Origin: Chryseobacterium camelliae
GTDB lineage: Bacteria > Bacteroidota > Bacteroidia > Flavobacteriales > Weeksellaceae
NCBI RefSeq assembly: GCF_027920545.1
Contig: NZ_CP115859.1
Coordinates: 62,001-126,000 of the forward strand
DNA length: 64,000 bases
Reading direction: 5' to 3'
In this document: in pieces, positions 43,775 through 53,576 of the stretch
How the letters are laid out: every line of letters begins with the position of its first letter
Position numbering within the stretch: the first letter of the stretch is position 1
Made by a program: the position numbers and the translations under genes
The notes under the pieces: model-generated
Told to the model about the DNA's origin: nothing
What the model saw: the letters and a program-made list of their open reading frames with translations, nothing else
Databases searched by the model: none

Positions 43775-46700
43775 ATGGCAAAACGTACAGATATAAAAAC
43801 AATTTTAGTAATCGGTTCAGGACCTATTATCATCGGTCAGGCAGCGGAATTTGATTACGCAGGAACGCAGGCTTGTCTGTCTTTGAGAGAAGAAGGCTAC
43901 AAGGTAATTTTGATCAACTCAAACCCTGCAACGATTATGACGGATGTTGAAATCGCGGATAAAGTATATATCGAGCCGATTTCACTTCAGTTTGTAAGTC
44001 ATATCATCAGAAAAGAGCGTCCGGATGCGCTTTTACCTACACTTGGAGGTCAGACCGGTCTGAATATGGCGGTAGAATTGGAAAAATCAGGAATTCTTGA
44101 AGAATGCAAAGTGGAAGTGTTGGGAACAAAACTTTCAGCCATCAACAGAGCGGAAGACAGAGATTTGTTCCGTGAATTGATGAGAGAACTGAACGAGCCG
44201 GTTCCGGAATCTGATATCGTAAATACGGTAGAAGGAGCATTAAACTTTGCTGACGAGATCGGTTATCCTGTAATTGTTCGTCCTGCCTTCACAATGGGGG
44301 GGACAGGAGGAGGTATCGCTTCCAACGAAACTGAATTGAAGGAGATTGCTGAATTAGGATTAAAACACAGTCCTGTAACTCAGTGTTTGATCGAAAAATC
44401 AATCGCAGGTTTCAAAGAAATCGAATACGAAGTAATGCGTGATGCAAACGACAATGTGATTGTGGTTTGTAACATGGAAAATATAGACCCGGTTGGAGTT
44501 CACACAGGAGACTCAATCGTTGTGGCACCTTCTCAGACGCTTTCTGACAGAGAATATCAGTTGTTGAGAAACGCTTCATTAAAAATCATCAGAGCTTTAG
44601 GAATTGAAGGAGGATGTAACGTTCAGTTAGCGTTAGACCCGCATTCCTTCAACTACTATATCATTGAGGTAAACCCGAGAGTTTCCCGTTCATCAGCTTT
44701 GGCATCAAAAGCAACAGGATATCCGATTGCTAAGATCGCAGCTAAGATTGCTGTAGGATTGACTCTTGATGAAATCATGAACCCGGTTACAGGAAAAACT
44801 TACGCTTGTTTTGAGCCGGCTTTGGATTATGTGGTAACTAAATTCCCAAGATTCCCGTTCGATAAATTCGAAACTGCAGACAGAAGATTGTCAACGCAGA
44901 TGAAAGCAACGGGTGAAGTAATGGCAGTCGGAAGAAATTTTGAAGAGTCTTTACAAAAAGCAATCCGTTCTTTGGAAACCGGAATCAAGCATATCGGTTT
45001 AAAAACTAAACAGGCTGCAGCTTTAACGGAAGAAGAAATCGAAAGAAGAATCAGAGTGTGTGATGACGAAAGATTGTTCATCATCGGAGATGCTTTAAGA
45101 AGAGGATACGATTGGGAACAAATTGTAGAATGGAGCAAAATCGACAAATTCTTCATCTGGAAAATCAAGAAACTGATCGACTTCGAAAAAGTGATCGCTG
45201 AAAACAAATTCAACAGAGAAATTGTTTTAGAGGCTAAAAAACTAGGTTTTGCCGATGTAAATATCGCAGTTCTTTGGAATGTAACGGAGCGTGAAGTTTT
45301 CAATTTCAGAAAAGAAAACGGGGTGATGCCGGTTTACAAAATGGTAGATACTTGTGCTGCGGAATTCGAATCCGAAACGCCATATTTCTACGGAACTTAC
45401 GAAGAAGAAAACGAAAGTGTAGCTTCAGATAAAGAAAAAATCATCGTTCTAGGTTCAGGTCCGATCAGAATCGGGCAGGGAGTTGAGTTCGATTACGCTA
45501 CGGTTCACTCGGTCTGGGCGATTAAAGAAATGGGTTACGAAGCGATCATCATCAACAACAACCCTGAAACGGTTTCTACAGACTTCTCAATTTCAGATAA
45601 ATTATACTTCGAACCTTTAACGGAAGAAGATGTAATGAACATTATCGAGCTTGAAAAACCAAAAGGAGTTGTTGTACAGTTCGGTGGACAAACAGCGATT
45701 AACCTTGCAGATAAACTGGCTTCTCACGGAGTTCAGATTTTAGGAACTTCTCTGGAAGATTTAGACAGAGCAGAAAACAGGGATAAGTTTGAAAAAGCGC
45801 TTCAGGAAATGAAGATTCCACAGCCTTTAGGAAAAACTTCAACATCGAAAGAAGAAGCGATTAAAATTGCCAACGAAATCGGTTATCCGGTATTGGTTCG
45901 TCCAAGCTACGTATTGGGAGGTAGAGCAATGGAAATTGTATACTCAGAAGCAGAATTGGCTCACTATATGGAGTTTGCGGTAGATGCAAGTCCGGAGCAC
46001 CCGGTTTTGGTCGACAGATATATGGTAGGTAAGGAGATTGAAGTTGATGCCATCTGCGACGGAGAAACAGTGGTAATTCCTGGAATTATGGAACACATCG
46101 AAAGAGCGGGAGTTCACTCAGGAGATTCGATTGCGGTGTATCCTCCGCAGAATATCTCACAAAGCGAAGTGGATACCTTGGTAGATTACACACAGAGATT
46201 AGCTAAAGGATTGAATGTGATTGGTCTGATGAATATCCAATACGTTCTTTTCGATGGAAATGTTTATGTAATCGAGGTAAATCCACGTTCATCGAGAACA
46301 GTTCCTTTCTTGTCTAAAATCACGGATGTTCCGATGGCAAATCTTGCTACAAAAGCAATTTTAGGTCAAAAACTGACAGATTTAGGATACAAAAACGGTT
46401 TGGTTCCAAATAAAGAAGGAGTGTATGTAAAAGTTCCTGTGTTCTCTTTCTCTAAATTAACGAAAGTTGACATCTCTTTAGGTCCTGAAATGAAGTCAAC
46501 AGGAGAGGTTATGGGTAAAGACACTACCTTGGAAAAAGCACTTTACAAAGGATTGGTTGCAGCAGGAAGAAAAGTTCCGATGCACGGTTCAATCTTGTTC
46601 ACGGTAGCTGATAAGCACAAACAAGAAGCTGCTGATTTGGCAGAGAGATTCCATGAAGTAGGGTTCAGAATCTGGGCAACGGAAGGAACGGCTAAATTCT

Positions 46701-46957
46701 TTGAAGAAAAAGGAATTCCTTGCAAAATAGGATACAAAATCGGGGAAGAAGATGTAAATTTGATTGACCTGATCCAGAAAGGAAAAGTTCAGTATGTTGT
46801 TAACACCACTACGAAAGGGAAACAAGCTGAAAGAGACGGTTTCCAGATCAGAAGAATGAGTGTTGAAAACGGTGTTCCTTGTTTAACATCAATGGATACA
46901 GTTGAAGCGATCCTGAAAGTAATCGAAAGCATGAGTTTCAAAATGGAAACGATGTAG
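43775..46957 (+). CDS. carB: Carbamoyl-phosphate synthase large subunit
   Basis: 1060 residues. Two homologous ATP-grasp halves each begin with the same motif: [20 protein letters not shown] near residue 12 and [20 protein letters not shown] near 566. The carboxyphosphate and carbamate sites are intact (for example [14 protein letters not shown] [15 protein letters not shown]). The last 150 residues form an MGS-like allosteric domain ([20 protein letters not shown]). The final 12 codons ([11 protein letters not shown] and the stop's first two bases) are duplicated exactly 1051 bases downstream, so the 3' end looks rebuilt after an insertion. Confidence 0.97.
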   Translation: MAKRTDIKTILVIGSGPIIIGQAAEFDYAGTQACLSLREEGYKVILINSNPATIMTDVEIADKVYIEPISLQFVSHIIRKERPDALLPTLGGQTGLNMAVELEKSGILEECKVEVLGTKLSAINRAEDRDLFRELMRELNEPVPESDIVNTVEGALNFADEIGYPVIVRPAFTMGGTGGGIASNETELKEIAELGLKHSPVTQCLIEKSIAGFKEIEYEVMRDANDNVIVVCNMENIDPVGVHTGDSIVVAPSQTLSDREYQLLRNASLKIIRALGIEGGCNVQLALDPHSFNYYIIEVNPRVSRSSALASKATGYPIAKIAAKIAVGLTLDEIMNPVTGKTYACFEPALDYVVTKFPRFPFDKFETADRRLSTQMKATGEVMAVGRNFEESLQKAIRSLETGIKHIGLKTKQAAALTEEEIERRIRVCDDERLFIIGDALRRGYDWEQIVEWSKIDKFFIWKIKKLIDFEKVIAENKFNREIVLEAKKLGFADVNIAVLWNVTEREVFNFRKENGVMPVYKMVDTCAAEFESETPYFYGTYEEENESVASDKEKIIVLGSGPIRIGQGVEFDYATVHSVWAIKEMGYEAIIINNNPETVSTDFSISDKLYFEPLTEEDVMNIIELEKPKGVVVQFGGQTAINLADKLASHGVQILGTSLEDLDRAENRDKFEKALQEMKIPQPLGKTSTSKEEAIKIANEIGYPVLVRPSYVLGGRAMEIVYSEAELAHYMEFAVDASPEHPVLVDRYMVGKEIEVDAICDGETVVIPGIMEHIERAGVHSGDSIAVYPPQNISQSEVDTLVDYTQRLAKGLNVIGLMNIQYVLFDGNVYVIEVNPRSSRTVPFLSKITDVPMANLATKAILGQKLTDLGYKNGLVPNKEGVYVKVPVFSFSKLTKVDISLGPEMKSTGEVMGKDTTLEKALYKGLVAAGRKVPMHGSILFTVADKHKQEAADLAERFHEVGFRIWATEGTAKFFEEKGIPCKIGYKIGEEDVNLIDLIQKGKVQYVVNTTTKGKQAERDGFQIRRMSVENGVPCLTSMDTVEAILKVIESMSFKMETM
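46920..46956 (+). repeat. Direct repeat, copy 1 (3' end of carB)
   Basis: 37 bases identical to 47971-48007, at the end of carB. Together they flank an AT-rich lipoprotein gene. Confidence 0.95.
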
Positions 46958-46980
46958 ACTGTTTTTTTTGTGAAAAGTAA

Positions 46981-47016
46981 AAAAGTCTTTCTAAAGTGAT
47001 ATTTGGAAAGGCTTTT
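46981..47016 (+). terminator. Possible weak terminator after carB
   Basis: AAAAGTCTTTC (46981-46991) pairs with GAAAGGCTTTT (47006-47016) across a 14-base loop. The T-run is short, so it is a weak candidate. Confidence 0.4.
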
Positions 47017-47034
47017 ATAAAAATAATACATTTG
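47003..47034 (+). promoter_or_regulatory. Promoter of the inserted lipoprotein gene
   Basis: TTG at 47003-47005, a 21-base spacer and TACATTTG at 47027-47034, 12 bases before the ATG at 47047. It lies wholly inside the segment between the two direct repeats. Confidence 0.6.
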
Positions 47035-47046
47035 AAAAAATTAAAA

Positions 47047-47922
47047 ATGAAATATCTTTATATTGTAGTACTTTGCATTTTTTTTAGTAGTTGTAGTAAT
47101 GATAATGACAATGAGAATCTTCAAATTATTAATGGTAATGAAAAGTTACAAAAATTAACAATTATTGACGAAGATTTAGAAAATGGTGTTTATAGTTTTC
47201 ATGAGAAACTAGATCTTACTTTCGGATATAATCAAAATAAATTAGTAACAGTAATCGACTCAGGAGGAAAATATAATGAAACTTTAAGTTATGTAAATGG
47301 GAATCTTAAAAATATTACTATTACTGGAATTGATTTTCCTGGTCTTGATAATAATTTTCCTTTAAATATTGTTAGAGACTTGTTTTATGATAGTTCTAAT
47401 AAATTAATTAAAGCTGTTAATCCTACAATTGATATTTATGGACAAACACAAGAAAAACATTATGAGTACCCTTCAAATAATTTGATAATTGTTAAAGATT
47501 TTTTAATAACCTCATCTGGAAATCAAATTTTACAACAACAAACTAAAATTTATTTCACCAATCAAAATGTTGAAAAAATTGAACTTTTTAATAATACTTC
47601 AACAACTCCATATAGAAATATGAAGTTTGAATATGATAGTAAAATTAATCCAAATACAAGGGTAGATTTTAATAGAATTTTAGCTCTCCCTGAAAAATCT
47701 TACACAGTAAATATTATACAGAACTATTCTCAATTGTCAAAAAATAATGTTTTGAAAATTATTAATAATGATATTTATGGAGCAACAGAATATCAAACAT
47801 TTTTAAATGAAATAAACTATATTTATGACTCTGCTACTAATTTACCGATTACGCAATCATTTAAAATATTAGACGTATCTAATAATATTGGATATAAAAT
47901 TACTGGGAGTTATTCTTTTTAA
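47047..47922 (+). CDS. AT-rich predicted lipoprotein inserted next to carB
   Basis: 291 residues from the chosen start. Signal peptide with lipobox (MKYLYIVVLCIFFSSC, the Cys becoming the lipid anchor), then an Asn/Asp-rich linker. The rest is a pattern of short strands (LDLTFGYNQNKLVTVI, ETLSYVNGNLKNIT) that recalls YD-like repeats; no enzyme family is recognised. The frame is open upstream to 46996, but the signal peptide fixes the start at 47047. The gene is much richer in A and T, with many AAT and ATT codons, than carB. It carries its own promoter and lies between two copies of the carB 3' end, so it was probably acquired. Confidence 0.75.
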   Translation: MKYLYIVVLCIFFSSCSNDNDNENLQIINGNEKLQKLTIIDEDLENGVYSFHEKLDLTFGYNQNKLVTVIDSGGKYNETLSYVNGNLKNITITGIDFPGLDNNFPLNIVRDLFYDSSNKLIKAVNPTIDIYGQTQEKHYEYPSNNLIIVKDFLITSSGNQILQQQTKIYFTNQNVEKIELFNNTSTTPYRNMKFEYDSKINPNTRVDFNRILALPEKSYTVNIIQNYSQLSKNNVLKIINNDIYGATEYQTFLNEINYIYDSATNLPITQSFKILDVSNNIGYKITGSYSF

Positions 47923-47960
47923 AATCTTACCATTTTACTTAAAAGAACATTTTGGTAACA

Positions 47961-48008
47961 ATCTTAAAAATAATCGAAAGCATGAGTTTCAAAATGGAAA
48001 CGATGTAA
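47961..48008 (+). pseudogene. Displaced carB 3'-end remnant (direct repeat, copy 2)
   Basis: In frame it reads [15 protein letters not shown] then TAA, against [15 protein letters not shown] then TAG in carB. 37 bases (47971-48007) are identical; the ten bases before differ at three positions. No carB similarity is seen further upstream. It is followed by a strong terminator, which was probably the original carB terminator. Confidence 0.85.
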
Positions 48009-48031
48009 TCTTTCGGATTAAGATATTTTAA

Positions 48032-48061
48032 AAACGCATCTTTTTTAAGGTGCGTTTTTTT
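48032..48061 (+). terminator. Strong terminator after the displaced carB end
   Basis: AAACGCATCTT (48032-48042) pairs with AAGGTGCGTTT (48047-48057), loop TTTT, T-run to 48061. Confidence 0.88.
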
Positions 48062-48134
48062 GTTTTATATTTTTGAAAAAAATGTTGAACTTATTGATTT
48101 TTAACAGAAGCTGAATACTTGAAGTTAAAAAAAA

Positions 48135-48596
48135 TTATTGCAGAAGAGCCCAAATGCCAACACCAATACCGGCGTAAGCAACAACGGTAATAATATCAGC
48201 GATAGGTTGTGAAAAGCGTTTTTCAGCAATCCTCTCGGCATTGATCTGGTTCTTGTGGAATTTCAGAGTTTTTTTAGAATCACGGACGGGATGTGCGACC
48301 AGACTGTCGTTTTCCCATTTGTCAACGATTACTTTATAAGTTCTTCCGTCAACGTCAATTCTGACATTTTTATTCGGTGCAAGTTTCTCTTTGATATTGA
48401 CAGGAGGTTGTTGTGAATTCAGGTTTTGGGATTCGGCTGTTGTGTTTTTCGTTTGCGCAGAAGTATTATTGGCAAGAGCGACATCCTTTCCGGATGTTTG
48501 CTTATTATCGATTGGATCCGCTTGTTTTTTAACCTGGTAGGTATAGCAGCTCACAAGAGAAAATAATAAAATAAGGAGGTAAATAGTCTTTTGCAT
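48135..48596 (-). CDS. Predicted lipoprotein with C-terminal hydrophobic helix
   Basis: 153 residues. N-terminal lipoprotein signal (MQKTIYLLILLFSLVSC), a low-complexity Gln/Asn/Thr-rich linker (about 18-65), a small folded region (VRIDVDGRTYKVIVDKWEND) and a C-terminal hydrophobic helix (IADIITVVAYAGIGVGIWAL). I recognise no family. It is a single gene on the minus strand, convergent with the carB region. The 253-base gap upstream of it (48597-48849) is AT-rich and shows nothing I can name. Confidence 0.7.
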   Translation of the reverse strand: MQKTIYLLILLFSLVSCYTYQVKKQADPIDNKQTSGKDVALANNTSAQTKNTTAESQNLNSQQPPVNIKEKLAPNKNVRIDVDGRTYKVIVDKWENDSLVAHPVRDSKKTLKFHKNQINAERIAEKRFSQPIADIITVVAYAGIGVGIWALLQ

Positions 48597-48849
48597 GAGC
48601 CAAATTTAAGAATTATACGGAATATTCAGTATTTTCTTTTGAAAGATTCTGTATTTTAAAGATTTATTCCTTTTAAAAAAAGCAATTGGTATTGTTTAAG
48701 ATTTAAGTATGAATTATTATCAACTTCATTGAATTGATATTGATTCCTGAGAATCTTAAAGCTATTTGTTAGATTTTTTTCAAAAATATTATTTTAATTT
48801 GTTGATTTTGTGATATTTATTTATATTTAAATTATATAACTGAATACCT

Positions 48850-49278
48850 ATGCCAACACAAAATTTCTCTTACACTTTCACCACTTCAAAACCGAGGGAT
48901 GAAGTTTTTAACCTTTTAATCAATCCAAAACAATGGTGGATGGGTTTACACGACGAAATCATCACCGGAAAATCGGAACAACCCAACGATGTGTTTATTT
49001 TTGACGCTGGAAACGGAGTTCATCATACCGAACAAAAAATGATAGAAGCTATCCCCGATCAAAAAATAACTTGGGAAGTTACAGACAGTAACCTGACTTT
49101 TGCCGATAAGTCAGATGAATGGACGGGAACAAGGATTGGCTTTGATATTTCTAAGGAAGATCATAATACAAAAGTTGTTTTTACACATGACGGTTTAACT
49201 CCGGAATTCGAGTGCTATGACGGTTGCTCAAGCGCCTGGACTCAATATCTGGAAAAACTGGAAAAAGAGTTGAATTAA
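48850..49278 (+). CDS. SRPBCC/AHSA1-family protein
   Basis: 142 residues with the START-like helix-grip fold: SYTFTTSKPRDEVFNLLINP at the N-terminus, a WWMG-containing turn, HHTEQKMIEAIPDQKITWEV and the long C-terminal helix SSAWTQYLEKLEKELN. The family binds hydrophobic ligands, but individual functions vary. It stands 48 bases ahead of an uncharacterised gene in the same direction. Confidence 0.85.
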   Translation: MPTQNFSYTFTTSKPRDEVFNLLINPKQWWMGLHDEIITGKSEQPNDVFIFDAGNGVHHTEQKMIEAIPDQKITWEVTDSNLTFADKSDEWTGTRIGFDISKEDHNTKVVFTHDGLTPEFECYDGCSSAWTQYLEKLEKELN

Positions 49279-49326
49279 ACAGTATTAAAAACTAATAACT
49301 TAAAGTTTCATCAAATCAGAAAACTC

Positions 49327-49821
49327 ATGACGGAATATAAAGTAAAATCGAGTAATTCTTTAGTTTTTGAATTAACAAAAAACGAAATAATCATCGGGAA
49401 TTTAACGTATAAAAGTTGGTTTAAATTCAGTGCCGAATTTGACCTGTCCAATTCAAAATATCAGATTGAGCCGAAAGGTTTTTGGGGAACCACCATTGAA
49501 CTCAAGGAAGGTGAAAAAATACTTTTAAAATTCAGGATGAACTGGAATGGAGATATTGTGATTCAGACTTATTTTAATGAAACAAAAGTAGGGTACATTT
49601 TTAAGCACAGAGGTATTTTCAAAGAATCATTTGTACTTACGGATGAAGCAGGAACTGAACTGTTAGTAATGAAACCGGATTTGAAGTGGTACAGCATGAA
49701 CTATGGTTATCAAATCACAACATCTGATACTTTCGATACTTTTATCGGCAAAGATATATTATTGATGACTTCCCTGCATTGTGCGAATTATTATATGTCG
49801 ATGATGATGGCAGGAATGTAA
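49327..49821 (+). CDS. Conserved hypothetical protein, beta-rich
   Basis: 164 residues with no signal peptide and strong beta-strand patterning (LVFELTKNEIIIGNLTYKSW, DIVIQTYFNETKVGYIFKHR). The layout suggests a single 12-strand tubby-like barrel of the LURP-one-related type, but this is a guess from pattern alone. It precedes the ABC gene by 81 bases and may be part of that unit. Confidence 0.55.
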   Translation: MTEYKVKSSNSLVFELTKNEIIIGNLTYKSWFKFSAEFDLSNSKYQIEPKGFWGTTIELKEGEKILLKFRMNWNGDIVIQTYFNETKVGYIFKHRGIFKESFVLTDEAGTELLVMKPDLKWYSMNYGYQITTSDTFDTFIGKDILLMTSLHCANYYMSMMMAGM

Positions 49822-49902
49822 ATGAACAGATCAACGGCAATAATTCTTTAAAGCAAAATGTATATCTTTAGCTATTAATTAAATTCATAATAAAAACACC
49901 AA

Positions 49903-51054
49903 ATGACGAAACATCAGGAAAGAGTTGCTGAGGTCTATCATTTTTTTGAGAACAAAGACACTGTTTTAGGGTTCAGAAAATTGCTGGATTGTGCCATGGA
50001 TACTCAGAATATGGGAATTTACAAAGAAGCCATTGAGTTAACCGACTGGAAAGAACAATACCCAACTTATACTGAAGATTTGATTGAAAAATCAAAAATT
50101 CTTCTTCAAAAAATCGAAAAAATCCCGGTGAAGGAACATTCATTGGAGAAATCCGTACTTAGGGCAAGAAATATTTTAAAATCTTACGGAAGCAATCGTT
50201 TTTCTTTAGGACCTGTTTCCATAGAAATCAACAAAGGTCAGGTGTACGGATTGGTAGGAGAGAACGGTAACGGGAAAACAACACTTTTAAGGATTTTGGC
50301 CAAAGAAATTTCTTATAATGAGGGTGAACTGCACTATTCTTTTACTACGGAACCTAAAGATGAGTATGATCTTCGTACAAAACTCGTCTATATTCCGCAG
50401 CGAACAGCAAAATGGTATGGTAGCTTAAAGGATAATCTAAAATTTGTTCTGGCAAATTACGGCGTGAAGCCTGAAGAAAATGAAACGAGAACCTTAATGA
50501 TGATTGCACGTCTCGGGCTTTGGAATTACAAGCATCTGAAGTGGAGCGAGCTTTCTTCCGGGTATAAAATGCGTTTTGAACTGGCAAGAACCCTTCTCAG
50601 AAAACCTGAAATTCTGTTGCTGGATGAACCTTTGGCAAATCTCGATGTATTGGCGCAGCAGGTGATTCTGGAAGATCTGAAATCGATTGCCAATTCGGTC
50701 AACAACCCGATTGCTTTGATTTTAAGCTCACAGCAGCTGTACGAGGTGGAAAAAGTTTCAGATAAGGTGATTTTCCTTAAAAACGGACAGTATAAAGACA
50801 ATTCTGAATTAAAAGACACGGAGAATGATAATCTGATCATCGAAATCGATACTCCAAATTCCAGAGAAGAATTACTGGAGGTTTTCAAAAATTTTAATTT
50901 GGAAAAGCTCAATTTTAACGGAGGAGTGTATGTAGCCTATTTTTCGGCAGAAACTGAATTCTATGAGGTGATGGCAGCTTTGGGTAATGCGAAAGCAGAA
51001 ATTGTGTATATCCGTAATATTTCATCTTCCACAAGGAGGTTCTTTGTAAGCTAA
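49903..51054 (+). CDS. ABC transporter ATP-binding protein with N-terminal extension
   Basis: 383 residues. A helical extension of about 95 residues of unknown role precedes an ABC ATPase domain: Walker A GENGNGKTT (119-127), a degenerate signature LSSGY (217-221) in place of LSGGQ, and Walker B ILLLDEPLANLD (237-248). Another 80 or so residues follow (NDNLIIEIDTPNSREELLEV) and look like a regulatory C-terminal domain. The membrane partner is the next gene, 22 bases downstream. What is moved is unknown. Confidence 0.88.
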   Translation: MTKHQERVAEVYHFFENKDTVLGFRKLLDCAMDTQNMGIYKEAIELTDWKEQYPTYTEDLIEKSKILLQKIEKIPVKEHSLEKSVLRARNILKSYGSNRFSLGPVSIEINKGQVYGLVGENGNGKTTLLRILAKEISYNEGELHYSFTTEPKDEYDLRTKLVYIPQRTAKWYGSLKDNLKFVLANYGVKPEENETRTLMMIARLGLWNYKHLKWSELSSGYKMRFELARTLLRKPEILLLDEPLANLDVLAQQVILEDLKSIANSVNNPIALILSSQQLYEVEKVSDKVIFLKNGQYKDNSELKDTENDNLIIEIDTPNSREELLEVFKNFNLEKLNFNGGVYVAYFSAETEFYEVMAALGNAKAEIVYIRNISSSTRRFFVS

Positions 51055-51076
51055 ATTCTTTTAATTCTGACAAAAA

Positions 51077-52924
51077 ATGCAAAAAATATATAAATTCAAT
51101 CAATATATACTCGAAAAATATCCTACCGTCTGGAATACTAAAATCATATGGATGCTTTTGGCGGGTATTGTCGTTCATGTTTTGTTTTTCATCATCGGGT
51201 ATTTTTCCCATGCGAATCCTGTCTCGCTTCAGAAATTTGAGGTAAAAGACGATTATTTCAGAGGCGGAATGATTTTCATTCATTTGATTATCTCCATTCT
51301 AATGATCGTAGGCTGGCTGATCATGATGTTTAAAAACAATGCGTTCAAAAACTTTTATCCTTCTTCAAAAACTAAATTGTTTTTACAGTTTGTACAGTAT
51401 TTTATCATCATTTTTTCGTGTACGACATTCTATTTTTCTTATATGACGGGCTTTAAGATGTTTATTAAAAATAAATATCCTGATAAAGAAATGACCGGAA
51501 ATATCGATGTCATTAATAAAACAATACCGTTTGTATCTCAGGAACTGAACGGGTATACTTTAGATAACCGAAAATATCCGAAACTATTTAATGACCTTTA
51601 TTGTGAAACGAATATCAATGAAATAGACAGAAATAAGAAATATTTTGTGTATTACAATAAAGTATATCAGTTTTACTCAATATTTTCTAAGGTGTCTTAT
51701 AAAAAAGATGAATACGGCAATTATTTCTTCCCCGAAAAAATGAATAAAAATTTATTGGCTTATTCGGAAATCAAGGATAATTGTGAAGTATTTTATTTCA
51801 AAAAAGAGGTGGTGGATGTTTCGCCTTATATTAAAACAACGGGACTGACGTATTACAATTTTTCAGATGTTTTTTATGATAATAGGTTGAATGACAGAGT
51901 GGGAGGTTATTCAAAAGATATATATCATGAATTAACAGTTGAAGATGATATTAAAAATTACCAGAACAAAAAAGCTTTTGAAGTTAATAAAAGTGTGGCA
52001 GCGCTGTTAGACAAGAAAAATCCTGCTGAAGTGGAGAAGCTTTTAACCCAATTTTTAAAAATTTCAAAAGAATTCGGGATTAGAAACAATCTGGAAGCTA
52101 AAGAATGGACAAAAATGATTGTCTCCCCTCAAAACCCGAATTTTGAAGTCAGATACTTTATCAGAAAATTTGAGAAAACAAGAGAAGGTGATGATATTCC
52201 TGCAGAAGCAGGCTATGAAGAAGCTGCTGTAGATTCCGCTGCAGTGGTGGCGTCTAACGGAACAATCGTGAATGATACGGTTACCATAAAAACATTTAAT
52301 CCTGAGATAAACAAAGAAATTTCTCCGGAGCAGTTTTATAAAAATAATGTTACAGATTACTATTATTATACGGATAATCTTAAAGATGTCCTTACCAACG
52401 TGGATACGATGAAGTCTTATGATTTCTTCTCAGAAAACATTCACATTTATATCTGGATTGCATTTTTTCTCTCTACATTTATTTTCAGCTTCAGAATTAC
52501 AGGACTTAAATCTCTTTTATTCAGCTTAATTACGGCAGGTGTATTGACTTTGGCGGTGACTTTACTTACGGTTTTATATTCTGTAATGGTAGGAGGAAGA
52601 GAAGAGTTTTTTGCGGGTTATTTCCTGCTGGTTCTTTCCCTGATTATTTTGGCGGTTCCTGTTTTTAAGATGAATACATTCAGCAAACTGATCACCTCCA
52701 TATTCGTTAATATATCGATGAACGGATTTGTGCTGTTTGTCCTTCTACTTTTCGGTATTATTTCGTTGCATCAAAGAGCAGATTGCCGAAATACGTATGA
52801 GGATTGTATAACCATTATTGAGTATCTGGATTTTGCATTAAGCTATATTATTTTAGCTTGTGGTTTCGTATTTATCTATTTCTACACTTCCATCCTTCAA
52901 AAATGGAAAGCAAGATCGCAATAA
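51077..52924 (+). CDS. Large membrane protein, likely permease partner of the ABC ATPase
   Basis: 615 residues. Three helices near the N-terminus (IIWMLLAGIVVHVLFFIIGY, GGMIFIHLIISILMIVGWLI, FVQYFIIIFSCTTFYFSYMT), then a soluble region of about 300 residues (roughly 130-460), then five C-terminal helices. This 3 + 5 plan with a large extramembrane domain fits type-2-like exporter permeases only loosely, and I recognise no named family. It follows the ATPase gene by 22 bases and ends at a strong terminator, so the two probably form one complex. Confidence 0.72.
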   Translation: MQKIYKFNQYILEKYPTVWNTKIIWMLLAGIVVHVLFFIIGYFSHANPVSLQKFEVKDDYFRGGMIFIHLIISILMIVGWLIMMFKNNAFKNFYPSSKTKLFLQFVQYFIIIFSCTTFYFSYMTGFKMFIKNKYPDKEMTGNIDVINKTIPFVSQELNGYTLDNRKYPKLFNDLYCETNINEIDRNKKYFVYYNKVYQFYSIFSKVSYKKDEYGNYFFPEKMNKNLLAYSEIKDNCEVFYFKKEVVDVSPYIKTTGLTYYNFSDVFYDNRLNDRVGGYSKDIYHELTVEDDIKNYQNKKAFEVNKSVAALLDKKNPAEVEKLLTQFLKISKEFGIRNNLEAKEWTKMIVSPQNPNFEVRYFIRKFEKTREGDDIPAEAGYEEAAVDSAAVVASNGTIVNDTVTIKTFNPEINKEISPEQFYKNNVTDYYYYTDNLKDVLTNVDTMKSYDFFSENIHIYIWIAFFLSTFIFSFRITGLKSLLFSLITAGVLTLAVTLLTVLYSVMVGGREEFFAGYFLLVLSLIILAVPVFKMNTFSKLITSIFVNISMNGFVLFVLLLFGIISLHQRADCRNTYEDCITIIEYLDFALSYIILACGFVFIYFYTSILQKWKARSQ

Positions 52925-52946
52925 CTTATAAAAAAGAAATATATTT

Positions 52947-52977
52947 AAACCTCGTAAGGAAACTTATGAGGTTTTTT
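52947..52977 (+). terminator. Strong terminator of the ABC unit
   Basis: AAACCTCGTAAG (52947-52958), loop GAAA, CTTATGAGGTTT (52963-52974), with a T-run. One G-T pair. Its arms resemble the stem at 37191-37224. Confidence 0.9.
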
Positions 52978-52997
52978 AATTATAAAGAAATATTTCT

Positions 52998-53522
52998 GTG
53001 GACATTATTCAAACATTGCTCAATGCAGGTCTTTTTAACGATAAAAAAGTCGTTCAGCGACATCAGTTCATCAAAACAAAAGGAGAAACGGATATCCATA
53101 TTTATTTTATTGAAAGTGGGAGTGTCCGGATTTTCATGATGGATGAAGACGAAGAAAGAACGATCCGTTTTGGATATTCGGGAAATATTATTGTCTCGTT
53201 AGATTCTTTTTTATCAGGAAAACCATCTGATTTTTATATTCAGGCTATTAAAAAAACGGAAGTAAGAATTGCTTCAAAAAATGATTTTTACCAATTTATA
53301 CAATCCAACGAAGAACATCTTAAATTATGGATTTTGGTATTGGAAGACCTAGTTTTGCAACAGCTTGAAAGAGAAAAGGATTTGCTGATCAATTCTCCGC
53401 AGGAACGTCTGGAAAGAGTATTGAAAAGAAGCCCGAAACTATTTCAGGAAATTCCTCATAAATATATTGCCAACTACTTAAGAATGTCTCCGGAAACTCT
53501 TTCAAGGCTTAAAAAATCTTGA
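52998..53522 (+). CDS. Crp/Fnr-family transcriptional regulator
   Basis: 174 residues starting with GTG (MDIIQTLLNAGLF...). An effector-binding cyclic-nucleotide-type barrel (IYFIESGSVRIFMMDEDEER, GYSGNIIVSLDSFLSGKPSD) is followed by a helical linker and a short HTH (IPHKYIANYLRMSPETLSRL). The pattern of residues that bind cAMP in Crp is not conserved, so another signal is likely. The C-terminus stops soon after the recognition helix, as in many Bacteroidota relatives. The next gene (DinB) starts 54 bases later. Confidence 0.9.
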   Translation: MDIIQTLLNAGLFNDKKVVQRHQFIKTKGETDIHIYFIESGSVRIFMMDEDEERTIRFGYSGNIIVSLDSFLSGKPSDFYIQAIKKTEVRIASKNDFYQFIQSNEEHLKLWILVLEDLVLQQLEREKDLLINSPQERLERVLKRSPKLFQEIPHKYIANYLRMSPETLSRLKKS

Positions 53523-53576
53523 GTTCGATCAAGATTTAATCGAGTTTTAAATAAGAAATTTGCATAAAAAACAGCA

